Shown here: piece by piece, positions 1 through 4,519 of the stretch
Position numbering within the stretch: position 1 is the first letter of the stretch
How the letters are laid out: every line of letters begins with the position of its first letter
Origin: Sphingomonadales bacterium UBA7473
GTDB lineage: Bacteria; Pseudomonadota; Alphaproteobacteria; Sphingomonadales; Sphingomonadaceae
Direction of reading: 5' to 3'
Assembly: GCA_002478575.1 (NCBI GenBank)
Contig: DLOX01000185.1
Coordinates: 1 to 5,793, forward strand
Length of the DNA: 5,793 nucleotides
Made by a program: the position numbers and the translations under genes
Notes under the pieces: model-generated
Told to the model about the DNA's origin: nothing
What the model saw: only the letters and a program-made list of their open reading frames with translations
Database searches by the model: none

Positions 1-163
1 TCACTTCTTGAGCAGCCTTGGGATCATTCCAAAGCGATTGATCTTCAACCTTGGCATTCAGCTCTTCGAGCCGCTTTAACGCGCGATCCCAATCCAGAAA
101 GCGGCGGAGCAAATCCAGCGCCTGGTTGATTTGATCGACATGGGATTGCGCTTCAGCGCGCAT
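1..163 (-). CDS. prfB: Peptide chain release factor 2 (RF2), N-terminal part, cut by window edge
   Basis: RF2 recognises UGA and UAA stop codons in the ribosomal A site and triggers release of the finished protein. Only the first 54 codons are present; the rest lies left of the window. The visible protein starts MRAEAQSHVDQINQALDLL and continues into RRFLDWDRALKRLEELNAKV and then EDQSLWNDPKAAQEV. This is the helical N-terminal domain of RF2, and the LEELNAKVED/LW.DP.AAQ stretch is characteristic of the family. The SPF and GGQ motifs are outside the window. The start at 163 was chosen because GGAG (174-171) lies 7 nt upstream; an in-frame ATG at 169 is only 1 nt from GGAG. The gene follows the PBP1a gene by 35 nt with no terminator between them, so it is probably the last visible gene of that operon. 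The programmed +1 frameshift site found in many prfB genes is absent (see findings). Identity is confident. Confidence 0.93.
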   Translation of the reverse strand, partial: MRAEAQSHVDQINQALDLLRRFLDWDRALKRLEELNAKVEDQSLWNDPKAAQEV

Positions 164-170
164 TATCATT

Positions 171-174
171 CTCC
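171..174 (-). promoter_or_regulatory. Shine-Dalgarno for prfB, decides the start
   Basis: The minus strand reads GGAG, then AATGATA, then ATG (163-161). The 7-nt spacing fits the second ATG. The first ATG (169-167, same frame) would leave only 1 nt. This supports translation beginning MRAEAQ rather than MIMRAEAQ. Confidence 0.6.
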
Positions 175-198
175 AATTTTGGCTTGTAACGAAGGCGG

Positions 199-2745
199 TT
201 AGTAAATTCCGCCTTCCCTTTGCAAGAATTCATTGTCGCGCGGTTGCGAACTGGATTGCTTTTGCTGAGTGGCGGCTTTGGGCGCTGCCTTTTCTTTGGG
301 CTTGGCAATTTCGTCGCGACGGATCGTCCGGCGGGGTTCGCTTTCGGCTTTAAACGCCTCCCAAATGATCCCGGCTTTCGGATCAGTTCCCGGCCAAGCA
401 CCAAAGACGCGCTTTCCTGATTTGCGCTCAATGCGAACCATGCGGATGCCTGCGGGCGCTTTGAACGGCACCACTGGCATGTCCTTCATCGCCTTTGACG
501 CAAAGTCCAAGAAGATCGGCACAGCAACTGTTCCGCCCTGCGCATATCCGCCCATCGGACGGGGCTGATCATAGCCAAGATATACACCTGCGATCAAATC
601 TGCCGACCCGCCCACAAACCAGACATTCGTCGGGCCAGTCGAGGTTCCCGTCTTGCCGAAAATCGGGCGATTCAATTTCTGCAACGCAGGTGCTGTTCCG
701 CGCAGGATGACACCCTCCAACATATGCACTGTCTGATAAGCCGATTGCGCATCCATGGCTTGTTTTGTGATGGGTGTGGGTCGAGGCATCGGTTTGCCAT
801 CCCAATCCGGCATGTTGCAGCCATTGCATTTGCGATTATCTGCCTTGAAACGAACCTTGCCCTGCCGATCTTGAACATAGTCAATGAGGGTTGGCTTAAC
901 GTCTCGGCCATTGCGGGCCAAAATCGAATAGGCATTGACCAACTTCGTCACCGTTGTGTCCCCTGCCCCTAAAGACATGGCAAGAACTGGCGAATAGGGC
1001 TCATTCTCTTTGCTGATCCCTGTTGCTGCCGCCAGCTTCACGACATTTTCCATGCCCGTCTGTGAGGCTGCGCGCACGGTCATGAGGTTGCGGGATTGCT
1101 CAAGGCCCCAACGCATGGTTTGTGGTCCTGCCCCACCGCCACCGAAATTCCGGAAGCATTTCCGGCCAAGTTTAGCCGATTGATAGACGCAGAATGGCCC
1201 ATCGACGATGATCGAAGCTGGCGTCATCCCTGCATCAAGCGCCGCTGCATAAACGAAAGGCTTGATACTTGACCCTGGCTGCCGCCAAGCCTGTGTCGCG
1301 CGGTTATATTTCTGAATACGCGCATCAAAGCCGCCCTGCATTGCCAGAACGCGGCCCGTGTGTGGGTCTTGCGCCACCATGCCACCAGAGATTTCAGGCA
1401 CAGATCGAAGTGTCCAGGAGCCGCCCTCATTCTTGACGAGGATCACGTCACCTTCGGCCAACAAATTGAAAGCAGGTGTCGCAGTTCGACGCTTTGGCAT
1501 TTGGGCCGCCCAAGCCGGCATTGTTCCCGTCTTGCCATCCACAAAACCGATCGACGCCGCAGTTTGTGACTTGGAAAGGACAACTGCCGGTTTCCAGTCA
1601 GGATATCCACCACCAAGATTCGTTGCAGCCAAGCGAGCTTGCCAGCCTTTTCCGGCTTCAATAGTGGCGATTGGCCCCGTCCAGCCGCGTCCACTTTCAA
1701 AGCGCATCAGGCCGTCGCGAAGGGCCTCCTCCATGTCAGCTTGCAACTTTGGATCAAGCGATGTGCGGACCCATAGACCGCCGCCATAAACGCTGTAGGG
1801 ATTGCGGCCATTGTCCGGGTTTTCCCCAAATTTGGCAATCAGCTCTTGGCGAACCTCTTCAACAAAATAGCCTCCAACTGGTGCTTCTGCTGCTTCTGAA
1901 CGCGGCACAGTGCCAAGAGGCAAGGACTTTGCGGCGATTGCGACATCGTCGGTGATAAATTCATTATCGACCATTTCGTCGAGCACCCAATTGCGGCGTT
2001 CAATGGCGCGGTCATAGAATCGCTCTGGGCGATAATTGGAAGGTCCTTTTGGGAGGATGGCAATATAGGCCATCTCGTTCAATGACAGTTCGTTCACATC
2101 CTTGTTGAAATAAGCGCGTGATGCCGCCTGAACGCCAAAGCTATTCCGCCCCAACGCGATTTCATTGAGGTAGATTTCCAGAATTTCCTGTTTGGTCAGC
2201 ACCTCTTCGATGCGACCTGCTAGAATGGCTTCTTTCAGTTTCCGCAGGACAGAATATTCGTCGGTTAGGAGCAAGTTCTTGGCGACTTGCTGCGTAATCG
2301 TCGATCCACCGCGTGCGCGCTCCCCCGAACCAAGCTTGGTGACATAATCAAAGACTGCGCCAAGCAAGCCCTGATAATCCAAGCCGCCATGTTCAAAAAA
2401 GGTTTTGTCTTCTGCGGCCAAGAAAGCACGGATCAACAGTGGCGGATATTCTTCGAATCGCAACTGTACACGCCGTTCGCGCGCGAAGCTTTCAACAGGG
2501 GTCCCATCAACCGACCGCACATAGCTTGGAAGCAGCGGCTGATAGTTTTTCAGTTGGTCAACCGATGGCAAATTTCGCGCGACGAAAAGCCATAGCAAAA
2601 ACCAAGCAAGTGCTGCTAAACCAATAAGATAAACGCCCCAGCGCACCCAGCGCCTGTGCCAATTTTCACTAAACCAAGCCTTCACGCCGCTGGTCTGGCG
2701 CTTCAAGCTGATTTTTACGCTGTCGGGCTGGCTACTGTCGTCCAT
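199..2745 (-). CDS. mrcA: Penicillin-binding protein 1a, bifunctional transglycosylase/transpeptidase
   Basis: Class A PBP of 848 residues, close to the length of E. coli PBP1a. It polymerises lipid II into glycan strands and cross-links the stem peptides, acting in the periplasm while anchored in the inner membrane. A cytoplasmic basic segment (about 12-36) precedes one membrane helix (about 36-56). The GT51 glycosyltransferase domain (about 75-250) has EDKTFFEH with catalytic E112, GGSTITQQ (146-153) and KQEILEIYLNE with the second Glu, E187. An OB-like linker (about 340-450) separates it from the transpeptidase domain (about 452-750), which has SSIK with nucleophile S492 and K495, SRN (551-553) and KTGTS (698-702). 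All catalytic motifs are intact. The only four cysteines (519, 530, 640, 643) lie in the transpeptidase domain. The tail (about 800-848) is charged, Lys/Gln-rich, probably disordered, and ends REGGIY. The ATG at 2745 has only a weak AAGG 1 nt upstream; no better ATG exists, and an in-frame TGA occurs about 24 nt upstream. It lies between the amidase and prfB genes in the same orientation. Confidence 0.96.
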   Translation of the reverse strand: MDDSSQPDSVKISLKRQTSGVKAWFSENWHRRWVRWGVYLIGLAALAWFLLWLFVARNLPSVDQLKNYQPLLPSYVRSVDGTPVESFARERRVQLRFEEYPPLLIRAFLAAEDKTFFEHGGLDYQGLLGAVFDYVTKLGSGERARGGSTITQQVAKNLLLTDEYSVLRKLKEAILAGRIEEVLTKQEILEIYLNEIALGRNSFGVQAASRAYFNKDVNELSLNEMAYIAILPKGPSNYRPERFYDRAIERRNWVLDEMVDNEFITDDVAIAAKSLPLGTVPRSEAAEAPVGGYFVEEVRQELIAKFGENPDNGRNPYSVYGGGLWVRTSLDPKLQADMEEALRDGLMRFESGRGWTGPIATIEAGKGWQARLAATNLGGGYPDWKPAVVLSKSQTAASIGFVDGKTGTMPAWAAQMPKRRTATPAFNLLAEGDVILVKNEGGSWTLRSVPEISGGMVAQDPHTGRVLAMQGGFDARIQKYNRATQAWRQPGSSIKPFVYAAALDAGMTPASIIVDGPFCVYQSAKLGRKCFRNFGGGGAGPQTMRWGLEQSRNLMTVRAASQTGMENVVKLAAATGISKENEPYSPVLAMSLGAGDTTVTKLVNAYSILARNGRDVKPTLIDYVQDRQGKVRFKADNRKCNGCNMPDWDGKPMPRPTPITKQAMDAQSAYQTVHMLEGVILRGTAPALQKLNRPIFGKTGTSTGPTNVWFVGGSADLIAGVYLGYDQPRPMGGYAQGGTVAVPIFLDFASKAMKDMPVVPFKAPAGIRMVRIERKSGKRVFGAWPGTDPKAGIIWEAFKAESEPRRTIRRDEIAKPKEKAAPKAATQQKQSSSQPRDNEFLQREGGIY

Positions 2746-2803
2746 GCCTTGCCATCTAGCCAGCTTTCAAAGCGAAGGCCAGAGGCTCTGCGGTGGATTT
2801 CGA

Positions 2804-4072
2804 CTAACGAGAGGCTGTGCGCTGCGCGAAGTGGATATCGATGGCTTTGCGCATCCCTGTTGCGATTTGCCGCTGCCCTTCGCCACTGACCAAGCGATTG
2901 GTATCATCCGCATTGGTCAAATAGCCCACTTCAAGCAGAATTGAGGGCATGTCGGGCGATTTCAGCACAGCAAAGCCGGCATTCTTTAAGAAGTCTGGCC
3001 GAAAGCGAATTTCGCGGGACGCTTCTCGCTTCATCAGCTTCGCAAAGTTTGCGGACGCATTCATCGATTCCCGCTGAGCCAAATCGACAAGGATCGAAGC
3101 GATATCGCTATTCTCTTTGCCAAGGTTCACGCCATTAATGATGTCAGCCTTGTTTTCTCGCGCCGCATAAGCCGCAGCTTCTTTGTCTGAGGCCACTTCC
3201 GACAGTGTATAGATTGTAGCACCCGTTGCGTCCGGCGAACCTGCACTATCGGCATGTACGGAGACGAAGAGATCGGCGCCTAAATTGCGCGCAATTGCGG
3301 TGCGTTCCCGAAGGACCAAGAAGCGATCATCTTCTCGCGTAAGAGCGACGCGAACACGGCCAGCGGCAATCAGCTCGTCTCGAATGGCGCGGGCAATCGC
3401 AAGCGTCACATCTTTTTCGCGTTTTCCACCATGAGGCGAGATTGCTCCAGGATCATGACCACCATGTCCTGCATCAATCACCACCAATGGCCGACCTTTT
3501 GGGCCGTAGATTTTGGGCCGAGGCAACCCCGATTTTGGTGCATCAAGGGGAACTGTAATATTGTATCGGCTGCGCGGGGGGGCGGCACGATGCGCTTCCG
3601 GCGGCAAATATGATTTACGGCCTGATACAGCCGCTGCCGAAAAGCGCTCATTTGCGACCGGCTGAAGCGTCAAGGTCAGGCTGCGGCCATCGCTGGCAAA
3701 GCTTCCGCCCGAAACTATCGCTGGTTCGGCAAGATCAAAAACGATCCGGGCCGTGTTCTCATTGAATCGCGCTTGCCGAACCGAGGACACAAAACCTGAC
3801 CCACCTTGCCCTGCACCGGGCGTCGCGCCGGAGACGTCGACTGCGATCCGGTTCGGCCCTGCCAAGGTAAAGCTGCTTGCCTTTTCAACCACATCATCAA
3901 AGCGGATAATGATCTGCCGATCATCAACGGCGACCGCCGTCACCGTTCCTGCTTCGGCGGCAGAAAAAGGCGCAAGTACCGCGAATAAGAAGGTGGACAC
4001 AGCCATAACGTGGTTTTGCACTGACCGAGGCCTGCGCGTCCAGAGGGAAAAACTGGTCAATTGGTTTCTCAC
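2804..4072 (-). CDS. amiC: N-acetylmuramoyl-L-alanine amidase, AMIN + Amidase_3, AmiC-type
   Basis: Zinc amidase of 422 residues that cleaves the bond between MurNAc and L-Ala of the stem peptide, used in septal peptidoglycan splitting. A signal sequence is visible: a basic n-region with RR at 13-14, a hydrophobic stretch (about 23-37), and a likely cleavage after AEA (39-41). An AMIN domain (about 42-138), which in the family binds peptidoglycan and targets the septum, is followed by a Pro/Arg-rich linker (about 150-190). The Amidase_3 domain (about 195-415) has zinc ligands H203 (IDAGHGG), E219 (GGKREKD) and H273 (VSVHADS), and catalytic E381 (LLEVGYLTN). The insert at about 308-348 matches the position of the autoinhibitory helix relieved by EnvC/NlpD-type activators in AmiA/B/C; no activator gene is visible here. 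There are no cysteines. The GTG at 4072 is the furthest upstream possible start, because an in-frame TAA lies one codon before it. ATG 4006 (residue 23) would remove the basic n-region and has no Shine-Dalgarno. The gene leads a probable operon with mrcA and prfB. The symbol is by analogy. Confidence 0.93.
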   Translation of the reverse strand: MRNQLTSFSLWTRRPRSVQNHVMAVSTFLFAVLAPFSAAEAGTVTAVAVDDRQIIIRFDDVVEKASSFTLAGPNRIAVDVSGATPGAGQGGSGFVSSVRQARFNENTARIVFDLAEPAIVSGGSFASDGRSLTLTLQPVANERFSAAAVSGRKSYLPPEAHRAAPPRSRYNITVPLDAPKSGLPRPKIYGPKGRPLVVIDAGHGGHDPGAISPHGGKREKDVTLAIARAIRDELIAAGRVRVALTREDDRFLVLRERTAIARNLGADLFVSVHADSAGSPDATGATIYTLSEVASDKEAAAYAARENKADIINGVNLGKENSDIASILVDLAQRESMNASANFAKLMKREASREIRFRPDFLKNAGFAVLKSPDMPSILLEVGYLTNADDTNRLVSGEGQRQIATGMRKAIDIHFAQRTASR

Positions 4073-4097
4073 ACCTTATCCATTCGATAAGGCGCGA
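4069..4097 (-). promoter_or_regulatory. Predicted mRNA hairpin covering the amidase Shine-Dalgarno and start codon
   Basis: In the minus-strand transcript, UCGCGCCUUAUC (4097-4086) pairs with GAUAAGGUGUGA (4080-4069) across a 5-nt loop, GAAUG. The stem is 12 bp, with 10 Watson-Crick pairs and two G-U wobbles. It buries most of the Shine-Dalgarno and the whole GUG start codon. On the plus-strand RNA the two wobbles become A-C mismatches, so the full stem exists only in the amidase transcript. The inner 7 bp (CCTTATC/GATAAGG) are perfect on both strands and could instead be a protein-binding palindrome. The pairing is seen directly; the regulatory role is inferred. Confidence 0.5.
4074..4081 (-). 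promoter_or_regulatory. Shine-Dalgarno for the GTG-started amidase
   Basis: The minus strand reads GGATAAGG, then T, then GTG. The GGA part is 6 nt from the start codon and the AAGG part is 1 nt away. This is the only purine-rich element near the start. All but its first G lies inside the predicted stem over the start codon, so access to it may be controlled. Confidence 0.5.
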
Positions 4098-4148
4098 TTA
4101 GGCGGTTGCTTCCAAAATCAGGGTGTATCAAGAAGGTAAACAGAAAAT

Positions 4149-4166
4149 TTGCCATATCATGGCCAA
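4149..4166. repeat. Short inverted repeat in the shared upstream region, possible operator
   Basis: The sequence TTGCCAT-ATC-ATGGCCAA has a perfect 5-bp core (GCCAT/ATGGC, 4151-4155 and 4159-4163). It extends to TTG/CAA if one extra base is allowed on the right arm. It sits in the AT-richer part between the divergent genes, where a regulator could affect either promoter. No regulator family is recognised, and a repeat this short can occur by chance. Confidence 0.25.
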
Positions 4167-4176
4167 GAATTAACTT
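4149..4176 (+). promoter_or_regulatory. Weak candidate sigma70-type promoter for rne
   Basis: TTGCCA (4149-4154), a 16-bp spacer, then TAACTT (4171-4176). The -35 matches 4 of 6 positions of TTGACA, but the -10 matches only 3 of 6 of TATAAT. It is the best pair I can see by eye in the AT-richer part and would give an rne leader of about 335-340 nt. It overlaps the inverted repeat at 4149-4166. Confidence 0.2.
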
Positions 4177-4221
4177 AGAGGCAGCGCTTGCCCCTGCTCG
4201 TCTCGCCTGCTAGCGACCAAC

Positions 4222-4247
4222 AGGCAGGGCCAGTTTTATCCCTGCTT
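4222..4247 (+). repeat. Stem-loop in the rne leader
   Basis: AGGCAGGG (4222-4229) pairs with CCCTGCTT (4240-4247) across a 10-nt loop. The stem is 8 bp with one G-U wobble. It stands directly before the perfect 9-bp stem, only 4 nt away, so the two could stack. The left arm could also pair partly with CCTGC at 4206-4210. Confidence 0.4.
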
Positions 4248-4251
4248 CGCT

Positions 4252-4276
4252 TTTCAGGCCCTTCCCCGGCCTGAAA
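4252..4276 (+). repeat. Perfect 9-bp stem-loop in the rne leader
   Basis: TTTCAGGCC (4252-4260) and GGCCTGAAA (4268-4276) form a perfect 9-bp stem with a 7-nt loop, CTTCCCC. No T-run follows on either strand, so it is not an ordinary intrinsic terminator. It is the cleanest inverted repeat in the window. Its right arm can alternatively pair with TCAGGTT (4279-4285), giving two mutually exclusive folds. Confidence 0.55.
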
Positions 4277-4324
4277 TCTCAGGTTGAAGCCAAATGATGC
4301 ATTTAACGCTCCACTCCACCCGAA

Positions 4325-4341
4325 TGCCGCACAGCGCGGCA
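4325..4341 (+). repeat. Small GC-rich stem-loop in the rne leader
   Basis: TGCCGC (4325-4330) pairs with GCGGCA (4336-4341) around the loop ACAGC. The stem is 6 bp. GC-rich DNA produces such stems by chance, so weight comes only from its place in a series of stems. Confidence 0.3.
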
Positions 4342-4355
4342 GCGGTGGCGAGCGT

Positions 4356-4379
4356 TGCGCATGCGGGCCCCGCAGCGCG
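4356..4379 (+). repeat. Bulged GC-rich stem-loop in the rne leader
   Basis: TGCGG (4362-4366) pairs with CCGCA (4370-4374) around a 3-nt loop. The stem continues below a single bulged A (4361) as TGCGC (4356-4360) with GCGCG (4375-4379), including one U-G wobble. The total is 10 bp, nearly all G-C, so it should be stable in RNA. Confidence 0.35.
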
Positions 4380-4470
4380 TGTGTCTTTGGCCGCGGCAGT
4401 AAAAACCCCAATCCCGTCTCCTCTGTTCCCTCATCCATTGGATGCGGTTGCGGAGGCGCGGCCAATCATT

Positions 4471-4503
4471 GCGTCGGCGCCGGATCTGGCAGCCACCAGA
4501 CGC
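4471..4503 (+). repeat. Stem just upstream of the rne ribosome-binding site
   Basis: GCGTC (4471-4475) pairs with GACGC (4499-4503). Inside it, TGG (4487-4489) can pair with CCA (4496-4498) directly stacked on the right arm. An alternative is TCTGG (4485-4489) with CCAGA (4496-4500). It ends 4 nt before the rne GGAG and leaves that site free. Confidence 0.3.
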
Positions 4504-4507
4504 TCAT

Positions 4508-4511
4508 GGAG
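4508..4511 (+). promoter_or_regulatory. Shine-Dalgarno for rne
   Basis: GGAG at 4508-4511 lies 8 nt (AAAATATA) before the ATG at 4520. The spacing and the A/T-rich unstructured spacer suggest an efficient start. It confirms the MSVRML start over an in-frame ATG at 4442, which would add 26 residues unlike any RNase E. Confidence 0.75.
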
Positions 4512-4519
4512 AAAATATA

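Larger units (their letters stand above)
4073..4519. other. Divergent intergenic region between the amidase gene and rne
   Basis: This is the only gap over 300 bases. About 4098-4180 is the AT-richer part and is the likely place for both promoters. About 4181-4507 is GC-rich and, if rne is transcribed from the AT-richer part, forms an rne leader of roughly 340 nt. It holds inverted repeats at 4222-4247, 4252-4276, 4325-4341, 4356-4379 and 4471-4503. No tRNA, riboswitch family or intrinsic terminator (no T-run after any stem) is recognisable. I find no convincing -35/-10 pair for the amidase operon. Short open frames cross the region on both strands, but none resembles a known protein. Confidence 0.7.

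Noticed and set aside
153..431. A 92-residue minus-strand open frame spanning the mrcA/prfB junction
   Set aside because: It overlaps both real genes in another frame and has a low-complexity Lys/Pro/Arg composition.
1358..1789. A 143-residue plus-strand open frame inside mrcA
   Set aside because: It lies opposite the intact PBP1a gene, resembles no known protein, and several similar antisense frames occur along mrcA.
2780..2790. Near-palindrome CAGAGGCTCTG between the amidase and mrcA genes as a terminator or operator
   Set aside because: Only 4 bp can pair once a loop is allowed, there is no T-run, and an 11-bp element of this kind is expected by chance.
4252..4276. Reading the perfect 9-bp stem as an intrinsic terminator
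   Set aside because: No T-run follows the stem on either strand, and the nearest genes read away from this point.
4175..4465. A 96-residue minus-strand open frame in the intergenic region
   Set aside because: Its Pro/Arg-rich composition is typical of GC-rich non-coding DNA. It has no recognisable domain, and it is antisense to the probable rne leader.
4442..4519. N-terminal extension of rne from the in-frame ATG at 4442
   Set aside because: It would add an Arg-rich segment unlike any RNase E, and the GGAG 8 nt before ATG 4520 plus the conserved MLIDARHAEETR start argue for 4520.
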